Origin: Candidatus Manganitrophus noduliformans
GTDB taxonomy: Bacteria > Nitrospirota > Nitrospiria > SBBL01 > Manganitrophaceae
Assembly (NCBI RefSeq): GCF_012184425.1
Contig: NZ_VTOW01000001.1
Span: forward strand, 496,001 to 560,000
Direction: 5' to 3'
DNA length: 64,000 nt
Positions 28,127 to 36,221 of this stretch are shown in pieces. The notes beneath the pieces are model-generated. The model worked only from the letters and a program-made list of their open reading frames with translations. It did not search any database and was not told the origin of the DNA. A program made the position numbers and the translations under genes. Position 1 is the stretch's first letter. Each line of letters starts with the position of its first letter.

Positions 28127-28498
28127 ATGATGTCGAAGCAACCGGTTTCTGCGGGGGGCGATTGCCTCTTCTGCAAGATTGCAGAGAAAAAGATCCCAAG
28201 TAAACTGGTCTATGAAGATGAAAAGATGGTCGCCTTCGAAGATATCAATCCGCAGGCCCCGGTCCATCTTCTGCTCATTCCCCGGAAACATCTCTCCGGG
28301 TTGCTCGATCTGACGCCGGACGATCGCGAAGCGATCAGCCATCTCTTTCTGACCCTCCCGAAGCTGGCGCGAGAAAAGGGAATTGCCGAGCGAGGTTTCC
28401 GTACGGTGGTCAATTCAGGGCGGGATGCCGGCCAAACCGTTTTTCACCTCCATATTCATTTACTTGGGGGGCGTTCCCTGCAGTGGCCTCCCGGATAA
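28127..28498 (+). CDS. HIT-family nucleotide-binding protein (Hint-like)
   Basis: 123 residues. Residues ~12-30 read CLFCKIAEKKIPSKLVYED, the usual Hint N-terminus, and the catalytic triad is in VFHLHIHLLGG near the C-terminus. Such proteins hydrolyse purine nucleoside phosphoramidates. GAGGAG precedes the start; ATG 28127 and ATG 28130 are both possible. It often follows hisIE in bacteria and closes the histidine operon here. Confidence 0.95.
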   Translation: MMSKQPVSAGGDCLFCKIAEKKIPSKLVYEDEKMVAFEDINPQAPVHLLLIPRKHLSGLLDLTPDDREAISHLFLTLPKLAREKGIAERGFRTVVNSGRDAGQTVFHLHIHLLGGRSLQWPPG

Positions 28499-28533
28499 TG
28501 TATCGGGTGGAAAAAGGAAATAAAAACAATTAG

Positions 28534-28562
28534 TTGACAAGCAACAACCGGTTTGCTATAGT
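28534..28562 (+). promoter_or_regulatory. sigma-70-like promoter upstream of yqeY-dnaG-rpoD
   Basis: TTGACA at 28534-28539, 17-base spacer, TATAGT at 28557-28562, about 66 bases before yqeY. It separates the macromolecular-synthesis genes from the histidine operon. Confidence 0.75.
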
Positions 28563-28627
28563 TAAAATTTACTGTACCGATCATTCTGGCAATCTCGTCC
28601 ATTGATAATGAGGTTCCTCCCCCCATC

Positions 28628-29083
28628 ATGGCGCTGCAGCAAAGACTCGTTGATGAAATGAAAGAGGCGATGCGGACCGGCGACACCGACCGGGTTTCCG
28701 TCATCCGTCTGCTCCGCTCGGCCATCAAAAATAAAGAGATCGACAAGGGCAAAGGGCAGCAGCTGACCGACGAGGAGATCCTTCAGGTGATCAGCTCCGC
28801 CGTGAAGCAGCGGAAGGAGTCGATCGAGCAGTTCGAAAAAGGGGGACGTCGGGACCTCGTCGATAAAGAAACAAAAGAGCTCGCCATTCTCCAATCCTTT
28901 CTTCCTCAGCAGATTTCCGACGAGGATCTCCGGATCAAGATCAAAGAGGCGATTGCCCAGTCCGGGGCGGCCGACGTAAAGGATATGGGGAAAGTGATGA
29001 AGCTCCTCGTCCCGCAGCTTGTGGGACGGGCGGAAGGAAGCAAGGTCAGCCAGATGGTCCGAGAATGCCTTGGGCAGAAATAA
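28628..29083 (+). CDS. yqeY: GatB/YqeY domain protein
   Basis: 151 residues, the stand-alone YqeY family related to the tRNA-binding tail of the amidotransferase subunit GatB. Landmarks: LQQRLVDEMKEAMRTGDTDR, VIRLLRSAIKNKEID, QFEKGGRRDLVDKE, AILQSFLPQQIS, and GKVMKLLVPQLVGRAEG. The precise function is unknown; it probably binds tRNA. A GAGG 14 bases before ATG 28628 is a weak ribosome-binding site. It commonly precedes dnaG. Confidence 0.95.
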   Translation: MALQQRLVDEMKEAMRTGDTDRVSVIRLLRSAIKNKEIDKGKGQQLTDEEILQVISSAVKQRKESIEQFEKGGRRDLVDKETKELAILQSFLPQQISDEDLRIKIKEAIAQSGAADVKDMGKVMKLLVPQLVGRAEGSKVSQMVRECLGQK

Positions 29084-29143
29084 ACCGAAGGTAAGCCGCG
29101 ATTTCTAAGCTTTGATCTTAATCGTCAGGGAAGGTCTCTCTCT

Positions 29144-30928
29144 TTGAATGGAAGAAGGGTTTCCGATCAACTCGTCGAAACCATTCGGGACAGAAGCGAT
29201 CTTGTCTCCGTTGTCTCCGAATACCTCACCCTCAAGAAGGCGGGACAGAATTTCACCGGTCTCTGTCCTTTCCACGCCGAAAAAACGCCCTCCTTCAGCG
29301 TCAACCCCTCGAAGCAGTTCTTTCACTGTTTCGGCTGCGGGGTCGGGGGAGATGTTTTTCAATTCGTGATGAAGGTCGAAGGGGTTGCGTTTCCCGAAGC
29401 GCTCCGAAGGCTGGCCGGCAAGGCGGGGGTGGCGCTTCCCGAGGCGGGACCGGATGAGCGAGAAAGTCCGGCCCGGCGTGAAGCGGCGCAAATTTATGAA
29501 CTGAACGAAGCGGCGGCCGCCTATTTTCACCGGAATCTGATCGAACGGCCCGAAGGGGCTTTTTGCAGAGATTATTTGAAGGGAAGGGGGATCACGGCCG
29601 AAACGATCAAAGCCTTCTCCGTCGGATTTGCGCTGCCGCGGCGGGATGATCTTCTCAAACAGCTCGGCAAGCAGTTTTCCCGTTCTCTTTTGGAAAAGGC
29701 CGGATTGACCTCCAGGAGGGAGGGGGCGCAGGGAGAAGAAGGACTTTTCGATCGATTTCGAAATCGTGTTCTCTTCCCCATCCGGAACCTGCAAGGGCGG
29801 GTGGTCGGGTTCGGCGGGCGGGTTCTCGACGACACGCAGCCGAAATATCTCAATACCCCCGAAACCCCCGTCTTCACCAAAGGGAAACACCTGTTCGCCT
29901 TGGATCGGGCCAAAGGGGCCGGCATCAACGCTCTGATTATCGTCGAGGGTTATTTCGACGTGATTGCCGCCCACCAGGCCGGAATTCCCAATGCCGTCGG
30001 GACGATGGGGACCGCCCTGACACAGGACCATCTGCGGCTCATTCGGAGAATTTCGGAAAAGGTCCTTCTGATTTTCGATCCGGATGAGGCGGGCGCCCGG
30101 GCGGCGCTTCGGACGGCCCCCCTTCTGATCGAAGAGGGGATCTCGGCCAAGGTGATCTCTCTCCCTTCCGGGGAAGACCCCGATCTGTTTATTCGAAAGG
30201 AGGGGAAGGCCGGGTTTCTCAAGAAACTGGAGGAGGGAAAAACGCCGATCGATTTCGCCATTTTTAAGATGACGGAGGCTTCCGCTCTCAAGTCTGTTGA
30301 TGATAAAATAAAAGTAACCGAAGAAATCTTCCCCCTCATCGAGAGATTAAAGAACAAGGTCGAACAAAGCCACTACCTCAAGCGGCTGTCCGATGTACTT
30401 CGGATTGAAGAGCGGGACCTTAGGGCCGAATTTTCCTCCCGGACCCGGAAGAATAAAAAAGAGGTTTCTCCGAGCCGGCCGGCGCCGGTTGCGGAGTCGA
30501 AGCTTCCTCACGATGAGGAAACGATTGCCTCGCTCCTCCTTCAGAGTCAAATCGACCCTTCGGCGCTTGCCGATCAGCTCGATCTGGAAGATTTTACAGA
30601 CCCGCAGATTCGGGGGATACTCTCTCATTTTTGGAATCGGGAGGAGGGCCGGTGGTTTTCGCCGAACCGCTTGAACGAGATCGAAGCGCCCCTCCTCACA
30701 TTGTACAGCCGTCTGTCCGTTCGTGAAAACCGTTATGAGAATGTGCAGCAAACGGCGCGCGACTATATTCTCTCCCTCCGGGCGAAGCGGCTCCGAAGGG
30801 AGAGCAGCGAGATTGAAAGTAAGATCAAATTGGCAGAGCGGGGAGGAGATTTCTCTTTGATGAAGTCTCTTCAGCAGCACTTTCTAAAACTTCGGAAAGA
30901 GCTCAGCCATTTGACCTTGTCGCATTAA
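29144..30928 (+). CDS. dnaG: DNA primase
   Basis: 594 residues from TTG 29144, with GGGAAGG upstream. The CHC2 zinc finger is CPFHAEKTPSF ... FHCFGCG (residues ~40-65). The TOPRIM core includes IIVEGYFDVIAAHQAG and LIFDPDEAGARA with the catalytic acidic residues. The C-terminal third, beyond ~430, is the helicase-binding region. Makes RNA primers for replication. It forms a unit with rpoD downstream, as in the classical macromolecular synthesis operon; rpsU is absent here. Confidence 0.98.
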   Translation: MNGRRVSDQLVETIRDRSDLVSVVSEYLTLKKAGQNFTGLCPFHAEKTPSFSVNPSKQFFHCFGCGVGGDVFQFVMKVEGVAFPEALRRLAGKAGVALPEAGPDERESPARREAAQIYELNEAAAAYFHRNLIERPEGAFCRDYLKGRGITAETIKAFSVGFALPRRDDLLKQLGKQFSRSLLEKAGLTSRREGAQGEEGLFDRFRNRVLFPIRNLQGRVVGFGGRVLDDTQPKYLNTPETPVFTKGKHLFALDRAKGAGINALIIVEGYFDVIAAHQAGIPNAVGTMGTALTQDHLRLIRRISEKVLLIFDPDEAGARAALRTAPLLIEEGISAKVISLPSGEDPDLFIRKEGKAGFLKKLEEGKTPIDFAIFKMTEASALKSVDDKIKVTEEIFPLIERLKNKVEQSHYLKRLSDVLRIEERDLRAEFSSRTRKNKKEVSPSRPAPVAESKLPHDEETIASLLLQSQIDPSALADQLDLEDFTDPQIRGILSHFWNREEGRWFSPNRLNEIEAPLLTLYSRLSVRENRYENVQQTARDYILSLRAKRLRRESSEIESKIKLAERGGDFSLMKSLQQHFLKLRKELSHLTLSH

Positions 30929-30966
30929 AAATTGGTTGGTCCCTTTAGAAATCTATTGGAGGCTCC

Positions 30967-32778
30967 ATGTCCAAAGAAGAAAAGATGGAAGAAGTCAAAC
31001 AGCTGATCTCTTTAGGCAAAGAGAAAGGCTTCCTCACGTATGAGGAATTGAACAACGCCCTTCCGGCCGATGTTCTCTCTTCCGATCAGCTCGACCATAT
31101 CATGATGATGTTCGGCGAGATGGATATCGAAGTGATCGACCCCGAGGAGGCCGGCCGGTTCCAGCGGATGGCGGTCGAATCGGACGAAGAGGTCGAAGAT
31201 GTCGAGGAGATCGAGGAGGTCGACGAAGAGGTCGTCGGCGAGGAGAGGGAAAAGGAGATCGATTTGACCCCCGGCGCGGTCAGCCGGACCGACGATCCGG
31301 TCCGCCTTTATCTCCGCGAGATCGGCTCGGTGCCGCTTCTTTCCAGGGAGGGGGAGATCGAGATCGCGAAGCGGATCGAGGAGGGGAAGAAAGAGATCTC
31401 CAACATCGTCTTCGGGCTTCCGATCGCCATCCAAAAGGTGTTGACGTTCGGAGAAGAGCTCAAGACCGATCAGATTCCGATCGGCGATGTCGTCTCCATG
31501 CCGGAGGAAGAATTTGAGGTTGTGGAGCAGGACGAAAAAGAGCTTAAAACCAAAACGCTCGAATTGATGAATCAGCTCAAGAATCGCCAGCGCGATTACA
31601 TCCGGTTGGTGGAGCGGACGAAACGCTCCGCCCGGAGCGAAAAGGCGAAGAAGCTCGCCCAGGAGACCCTCAAAGAGGGGCGCGGAAAGGTGATCGAAAA
31701 GATCGAGGCGATGAACCTGCATCCTCGCGTGATCGAGGGGCTGATCGAAGAGCTTCGCTCCCTGGCCGATAAGATCATCCATGCGGAACGGGAGGTGACC
31801 CTTTGCAAGCGGAAGATGGGGGTCGCGAGCGAGGAGCTGAACGCCCTCTTCAAAAAAGCGAAGCAGGGGCGAAGAGAGATGCGGGCCGTCGAGAAAAAGG
31901 TCAATCTTTCGGAGGAGCAGATCCTGGAGATCGAAAAGATCTATCGGAACGCCCGAAAGCGGGTCCGCGAGGTAGAGGAAGCGGCGTTGGTCACCGCCGA
32001 GGAGCTGAAAGATTCGATCCGCCAGCTCTCTCAAGCGGAGCAGAAGATGAAGCTCGCGAAGAGCGAGCTGGTGGAAGCCAACCTCCGCCTGGTCGTCAGC
32101 ATCGCGAAAAAATATACCAACCGCGGCCTCCAGTTCCTCGATCTGATTCAGGAAGGAAACATCGGCCTGATGAAGGCGGTCGATAAATTCGAGTACAAGC
32201 GGGGCTATAAATTCTCGACCTATGCCACCTGGTGGATCCGGCAGGCGATCACACGGGCCATCGCCGACCAGGCGCGGACCATCCGCATTCCGGTCCATAT
32301 GATCGAGACGATCAACAAGTTGATCCGGACCTCCCGGCAGCTGGTGCAGGAGCTCGGAAGGGAGCCCTCTCCGGAAGAGATCGCGGAGAAGATGGACCTC
32401 CCCCTCGAGAAGGTGAGAAAAATCCTCAAGATCGCCAAGGAGCCGATCTCCCTGGAAACGCCGATCGGAGAAGAAGAAGATTCCCATCTGGGCGATTTTA
32501 TCGAGGACAAGAAAGTCATCTCCCCGCTCGATGCGGCGATCCGGTACGATCTGCAGCGGCAGATCAACAGCGTCCTTCAGACGTTGACCCCCCGGGAGGA
32601 GAAGGTCTTGAGAAAACGCTTCGGAATCGGCGAGTCGACCGACCACACCTTGGAAGAGGTCGGCCAGGATTTCGAGGTCACGCGAGAGAGAATCCGGCAG
32701 ATCGAAGCGAAGGCGCTGCGCAAGCTCCGCCATCCGAGCCGAAGCAAACGGCTGAAGAGTTTCGTCGAAAGCCTGTGA
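30967..32778 (+). CDS. rpoD: RNA polymerase primary sigma factor (sigma-70)
   Basis: 603 residues. Region 1.1 (1-60), an acidic linker (~70-100), region 1.2 ([20 protein letters not shown]), a long charged non-conserved region (~150-350), region 2 with [39 protein letters not shown] and [19 protein letters not shown], region 3, and region 4 with [14 protein letters not shown] and a helix-turn-helix. Recognises TTGACA/TATAAT promoters, which fits the promoters seen in this window. RBS GGAGG. A long open frame on the opposite strand is only its shadow. Confidence 0.98.
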   Translation: MSKEEKMEEVKQLISLGKEKGFLTYEELNNALPADVLSSDQLDHIMMMFGEMDIEVIDPEEAGRFQRMAVESDEEVEDVEEIEEVDEEVVGEEREKEIDLTPGAVSRTDDPVRLYLREIGSVPLLSREGEIEIAKRIEEGKKEISNIVFGLPIAIQKVLTFGEELKTDQIPIGDVVSMPEEEFEVVEQDEKELKTKTLELMNQLKNRQRDYIRLVERTKRSARSEKAKKLAQETLKEGRGKVIEKIEAMNLHPRVIEGLIEELRSLADKIIHAEREVTLCKRKMGVASEELNALFKKAKQGRREMRAVEKKVNLSEEQILEIEKIYRNARKRVREVEEAALVTAEELKDSIRQLSQAEQKMKLAKSELVEANLRLVVSIAKKYTNRGLQFLDLIQEGNIGLMKAVDKFEYKRGYKFSTYATWWIRQAITRAIADQARTIRIPVHMIETINKLIRTSRQLVQELGREPSPEEIAEKMDLPLEKVRKILKIAKEPISLETPIGEEEDSHLGDFIEDKKVISPLDAAIRYDLQRQINSVLQTLTPREEKVLRKRFGIGESTDHTLEEVGQDFEVTRERIRQIEAKALRKLRHPSRSKRLKSFVESL

Positions 32779-32783
32779 GTGAA

Positions 32784-32852
32784 CGTTCATCGGTATTCGT
32801 TACTCGGATATCTCTTTCTTCACGTTTAACGATGAACGTATCACGAGTAACG
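32784..32852. repeat. interleaved inverted 9-mers before the tRNA
   Basis: CGTTCATCG (32784-32792) is complementary to CGATGAACG (32830-32838), and CGTTACTCG (32798-32806) to CGAGTAACG (32844-32852). The pairs cross instead of nesting, so one RNA could form a pseudoknot-like fold; alternatively the spacer is built of alternating repeats. Confidence 0.5.
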
Positions 32853-32857
32853 AAACC

Positions 32858-32933
32858 GGGCCCATAGCTCAGCGGTTAGAGCCGCCGGCTCATAACCGGT
32901 TGGTCCCAGGTTCGAATCCTGGTGGGCCCACCA
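32858..32933 (+). tRNA. tRNA with CAU anticodon, probably tRNA-Ile2
   Basis: 76 nt including encoded CCA. Acceptor stem GGGCCCA/TGGGCCC, D-stem GCTC/GAGC, anticodon loop CTCATAA, T-loop TTCGAAT. The CAU anticodon allows elongator Met or Ile2. C4-G69 and C5-G68, used by TilS to select tRNA-Ile2 in E. coli, are both present, and the sequence lacks initiator features, so I favour Ile2 (lysidine-modified). Confidence 0.85.
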
Positions 32934-32977
32934 TATCCGGAGTTCCTGCTCTGGGAGAAAGGTCGTTGGGAGAGATC

Positions 32978-33685
32978 GTGAAAGAGCCGCTTGCACTGTT
33001 GATGGGGCTTCAAGAGTTGGACCGCCAGTTGAACCAGTACCACGAAGAGGAGAAGATGCTCCCGGAGCGGCTCCAGATCGCCCAGCAGCCGTTGGAGCAG
33101 GCGAAGGAGACGCTGGCCAAATTAAAAAGCGCGCTCGATCAGGCGACGAAGGAGCGGAAAGAGAAAGAGCAGGCCCTCCAGTCGGCGGAGGAGAAGATCA
33201 CCAAGCTCAAGGGACGGCTCACCGAGCTGAAGACCAATAAAGAATATCAGACCCATCTGCACGAGATTGAATCGGCCAATGCGGAGAAGGGAAAGATCGA
33301 GGAAGAGCTTCTGGTCGCGATGGACCGGGCCGACGCCGTGAAAAAAGAGGCGGCGGCGCAGGAAAAGGTGGTGGCCGAGGAGGAGAAGAAGTTCCGCGCC
33401 GAAAAAGAGGGGTTGGAAAATGCGCTCAAGAGCAAGTCGGAGTCGATGAAGGGGCTTGAGCAAGAGCGGACCGCCCTGAGCGAGAAGGTCGGAAAGAATC
33501 TCCTTCAGGAATACAAGCGGCTGGCCGCGACGAAAAGAGGGCTGGCCGTGGTGGCCCTGAAAGGAAACATCTGCAGCGGTTGTCATTTCAGCCTCCCCCC
33601 CCAATTGGTGGCCGAGGTGAGGAAAGGGGAGAAAGTCCTCGCCTGCACCTACTGCCATCGCATTTTGTTCCCTGCACCGACCTAA
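32978..33685 (+). CDS. coiled-coil protein with C4 zinc ribbon (COG1579 type)
   Basis: 235 residues. The start is GTG 32978 (GGGAG at 32968-32972), because longer frames run into the tRNA gene. Residues ~20-185 are an almost unbroken, strongly charged coiled coil (KETLAKLKSALDQATKERK, EEKITKLKGRLTELK). The C-terminal ~45 residues form a zinc ribbon: CSGCHFSLPP ... CTYCHRI. This is the COG1579/DUF164 family, proposed to bind nucleic acid or act as a scaffold; the exact function is unknown. The next gene, rnhA, begins three bases downstream. Confidence 0.9.
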   Translation: MKEPLALLMGLQELDRQLNQYHEEEKMLPERLQIAQQPLEQAKETLAKLKSALDQATKERKEKEQALQSAEEKITKLKGRLTELKTNKEYQTHLHEIESANAEKGKIEEELLVAMDRADAVKKEAAAQEKVVAEEEKKFRAEKEGLENALKSKSESMKGLEQERTALSEKVGKNLLQEYKRLAATKRGLAVVALKGNICSGCHFSLPPQLVAEVRKGEKVLACTYCHRILFPAPT

Positions 33686-33688
33686 CCC

Positions 33689-34108
33689 ATGGCGAAATTA
33701 TCGATCTACACCGACGGCGCCTCCCGCAACAATCCGGGGGAGGCGAGCATCGGCGTGGTGATTAAAAATGAGCGGGCCGAGACGATTGAAACACTCTCGG
33801 AATATCTCGGCATCGCCACGAACAATGTGGCGGAGTATACGGCGCTGATTCGCGCGTTGGAGGAGGCCCGGAAGCATCGGCCGCAGGAGATCGACTTCTA
33901 CCTCGATTCCCAATTGGTCGTCCGCCAGATGACGGGAGAATACAAGGTGAAACATCCGGGGATCATTCCGCTGGTCCAGAAAGCGCAGCAGCTGCGCCGG
34001 CAGTGGCCGGAGGGGGCGGTCCGGTTCCATTATATCCCGAGGAGGGAGAACAGCGAGGCCGATGCCCTGGCCAACGAGGCTATCGACAAGAATACGAAAA
34101 GAGTGTAA
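33689..34108 (+). CDS. rnhA: ribonuclease HI family protein
   Basis: 139 residues. Catalytic acids are in IYTDGASRNNPGEASIG (Asp ~9), NNVAEYTALIRALEEA (Glu ~49) and LDSQLVV (Asp ~73), with HYIPRRENSEADALANEA at the end (fourth Asp). This is the RNase HI-like type common next to zinc-ribbon proteins; it would cleave the RNA strand of RNA-DNA hybrids. The basic handle region of E. coli RNase HI is absent. It is co-transcribed with the zinc-ribbon gene and followed by rnpB. Confidence 0.94.
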   Translation: MAKLSIYTDGASRNNPGEASIGVVIKNERAETIETLSEYLGIATNNVAEYTALIRALEEARKHRPQEIDFYLDSQLVVRQMTGEYKVKHPGIIPLVQKAQQLRRQWPEGAVRFHYIPRRENSEADALANEAIDKNTKRV

Positions 34109-34114
34109 GATCGG

Positions 34115-34560
34115 TTGGCGAAGTGGCTCAGATGATCGCTCTCGGCAGGATCTCACGATCCTGGCGCGGGGGAGGAAAGTCCGAGCTCCAAAGGGCAGGG
34201 TGGTCGCTAACGGCGACTGGGGGCGACCCTAAGGAAAGTGCCACAGAAAATAAACCGCCTGGCATCCTACGGATGCCCGGTAAGGGTGAAACGGCGAGGT
34301 AAGAGCTCACCGCTTCGATGGCGACATCGAAGGCATGGTAAACCCCACCCGGAGCAAGACCAAATAGGAGAGCACGAGGGAGGCGAAAGCCTTCTTCTAA
34401 GGGCGGCCCGCCCGAGCTCTCGGGTAAGGTCGCTAGAACCGGCTGGCAACAGACGGTCCAGAGAAATGATCATCACCCCGACTTCCGGGGTCCCCAAAAA
34501 GCCTGCTTTTTGGGGTGTCCTGTCGGGGAACAGAACTCGGCTTATGAGCAACTTCGACTT
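34115..34560 (+). ncRNA. rnpB: RNase P RNA, bacterial class A
   Basis: Conserved blocks are in order: GGGGGAGGAAAGTCCGAGC near 34169, ACAGAAAATAAACCGCC near 34244, GGTAAGGGTGAAACGGCGAG near 34280, GAGCAAGACCAAATAGG near 34353 and ACAGAACTCGGCTTATGAGC near 34530. The ends pair as P1 (CGAAGTGGCTC with GAGCAACTTCG). An extra perfect 10-bp hairpin (CCCCAAAAAG/CTTTTTGGGG) lies near 34492-34515, inside a larger GC-rich arm. Ends are approximate. It processes the 5' ends of pre-tRNA. Confidence 0.95.
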
Positions 34561-34565
34561 GAACA

Positions 34566-34594
34566 GGGGGAGGTGAAAGCCTCCCCCTTTCTTT
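34566..34594 (+). terminator. intrinsic terminator of rnpB
   Basis: Stem GGGGGAGG/CCTCCCCC (8 bp, loop TGAAAG) followed by TTTCTTTATT, directly after the RNase P RNA 3' end. Confidence 0.9.
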
Positions 34595-34637
34595 ATTCGA
34601 TTAGCAGGTTGTTGGAAAGTATTTGTATTTTGTTAAG

Positions 34638-34720
34638 CCGTCATTCCCGCGAAAGCGGGAATCCAGAATTTATTAATTTCAAAAGAACTGGATTCCCGAT
34701 TAAACATTCGGGAATGACGG
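34638..34720. repeat. REP/MITE-like palindromic repeat
   Basis: 83 bp. Outer arms CCGTCATTCCCG (34638-34649) and CGGGAATGACGG (34709-34720) are perfect complements; inner hairpins and ATCCAG/CTGGAT add further pairing. This CGTCATTCCCGCGAAAGCGG type occurs in intergenic regions of many bacteria. It lies between the rnpB terminator and the YkgJ-like gene. Confidence 0.8.
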
Positions 34721-34753
34721 ATCAAGCATTTCCAACACCTTGGTAGGTATTCA

Positions 34754-35323
34754 ATGAAACAAGATTCCCTCGTTGAGAAATATCGCCCCCTCAAGCAGAT
34801 CGTCCCTTCCTCCCTCTGTCTCACCTGCGACGTCTGCTGCCGCTTTCCGGAGGAGACGAGCTTTCTCGCCCCCTTCTTCACGCAAGATGAAATCGCGCGG
34901 CTGGGGCCCGAGCAGGCGCGGTTTTTTTACTCCCCCGCGGCCGGCTCCAAAATCAAGCTTCAGCACCACGGCGAGGGGTGCATCTGTCCTTACTTCGATC
35001 CTCAGACTCAATATTGCAAAATTTACGGCGAGCGGCCGCTCGATTGCCGGATCTATCCTTTTGCCATCTTACGCGATCCGGAAGGGGGGGTGGTCTTGGG
35101 AATCGACACCAAATGTCCCTTCATCCAGATGCATGCGGCCGATCCCGAAATGAAGGTCGATGCCGAGGAGGTGGCGGCCTTTCTGGAGTCGGCGTCGATC
35201 CTACCGATCCTTGCGACCCATCCGGCGCTGATCGGCCCCTATCAGGACGATGTCATCATCGTCCGGCCGCTTGAACGGATCACCGAGGCGGTCGGCCGAG
35301 ATCACTCTTCCATCCAACCATGA
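34754..35323 (+). CDS. YkgJ-family cysteine-cluster protein
   Basis: 189 residues. The cluster CLTCDVCCRF (residues ~22-31) and the later CICPYFDPQTQYCKIYGERP and LDCRIYPF are the arrangement of the YkgJ (UPF0153) family, likely binding zinc or an iron-sulfur cluster. The reaction is unknown. ATG 34754 is used; the ribosome-binding site is weak. Its stop overlaps the start of the DUF2156 gene (ATGA), so the two are translationally coupled. Confidence 0.85.
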   Translation: MKQDSLVEKYRPLKQIVPSSLCLTCDVCCRFPEETSFLAPFFTQDEIARLGPEQARFFYSPAAGSKIKLQHHGEGCICPYFDPQTQYCKIYGERPLDCRIYPFAILRDPEGGVVLGIDTKCPFIQMHAADPEMKVDAEEVAAFLESASILPILATHPALIGPYQDDVIIVRPLERITEAVGRDHSSIQP

Positions 35324-36207
35324 TCGACCTGAAGCCGCTTCAACGCGACACCCGGCCCCTTTTTGAAAACTATCTCGAACAGACCGGCGCCCCCCTTTCG
35401 GCCTACGCTTTTCCGGCCCACTTCCTCTGGCGGGATCACTTTTCGTTTCAATGGGCCGTTCATCGGGACCACTTTCTCCTCTTCGCCGAATACGACCGCT
35501 GTCTCTACATGCCGCTGCCGCCGCTCGGCCCCCCCGATCGGACGGTGATCCTCGACTGTTTCGACCGGATGGACCGGAAGAATCCCGACCGGGCGATCTC
35601 CCGGATCGAAAATATCGCCGAGACCGAGATCGGTTTTTATCAGGCGTGCGACCTTACGACCGAATGGAAAGCGCCGGAGTATCTCTACCGGCGCGCCGCG
35701 CTGGCCGCGCTGAAGGGGGATCGATACAAGGCGAAGCGGGCCGCCTGTAATGCTTTCGAGAAGCATCACCCGATCGGCCGCGCCTATCGTTCTTCCGATG
35801 AAGCGGCGGCGCGGGGGCTTTTGGAAAGATGGGTCGAAGATCGAATCGCGCGGCATCCCGATCCGATCTATCGCCGGATGATCCAAGATTCGGAATCGGT
35901 TCACCGGCATGCTCTCTCGGAGGCGGAGGTCCTCGGTCTGACCGGCTGGGTCGTCGAAGTGTCGGGCGCGTTGGCCGGGTATACCTTCGGCTTCCCGCAA
36001 GACCGCGAGACCTTCTGTATTCTCTTAGAAGTCGCCGATCTGAAATGGAAGGGGGCCGCCGCCTATCTCTTCCGTTCCTTCTGCCAAAGCCTGACCGCAT
36101 TTCAATGGATCAATGCGATGGATGATTCGGGGATTCCTTCTCTTCGTCAAACGAAGGAATCGTATCGGCCCGAGCGAAAAATCGGCTGCGCCCTGGCCAG
36201 GCGTTGA
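35320..36207 (+). CDS. DUF2156 / phosphatidylglycerol lysyltransferase-like protein
   Basis: 295 residues of the DUF2156 fold, a tandem GNAT-like domain related to the cytoplasmic C-terminal half of MprF. Typical segments are EYLYRRAALAALKGDRYKAK, the later GLTGWVVEVSGALAGYTFG and SFCQSLTAFQWINAMDDSGIPSLRQTKESYRP. There are no membrane helices, so it is not a full MprF flippase. It may transfer an aminoacyl group to a lipid or another acceptor; substrate unknown. Co-translated with the YkgJ gene and followed closely by an MFS transporter, suggesting a small envelope-related unit. Confidence 0.82.
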   Translation: MIDLKPLQRDTRPLFENYLEQTGAPLSAYAFPAHFLWRDHFSFQWAVHRDHFLLFAEYDRCLYMPLPPLGPPDRTVILDCFDRMDRKNPDRAISRIENIAETEIGFYQACDLTTEWKAPEYLYRRAALAALKGDRYKAKRAACNAFEKHHPIGRAYRSSDEAAARGLLERWVEDRIARHPDPIYRRMIQDSESVHRHALSEAEVLGLTGWVVEVSGALAGYTFGFPQDRETFCILLEVADLKWKGAAAYLFRSFCQSLTAFQWINAMDDSGIPSLRQTKESYRPERKIGCALARR

Positions 36208-36221
36208 TTCGGGGGAGAGGG

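Noticed and set aside
31012-32790. A 592-codon minus-strand open frame opposite rpoD
   Set aside because: Shadow of sigma-70; it has no ribosome-binding site or recognisable motif.
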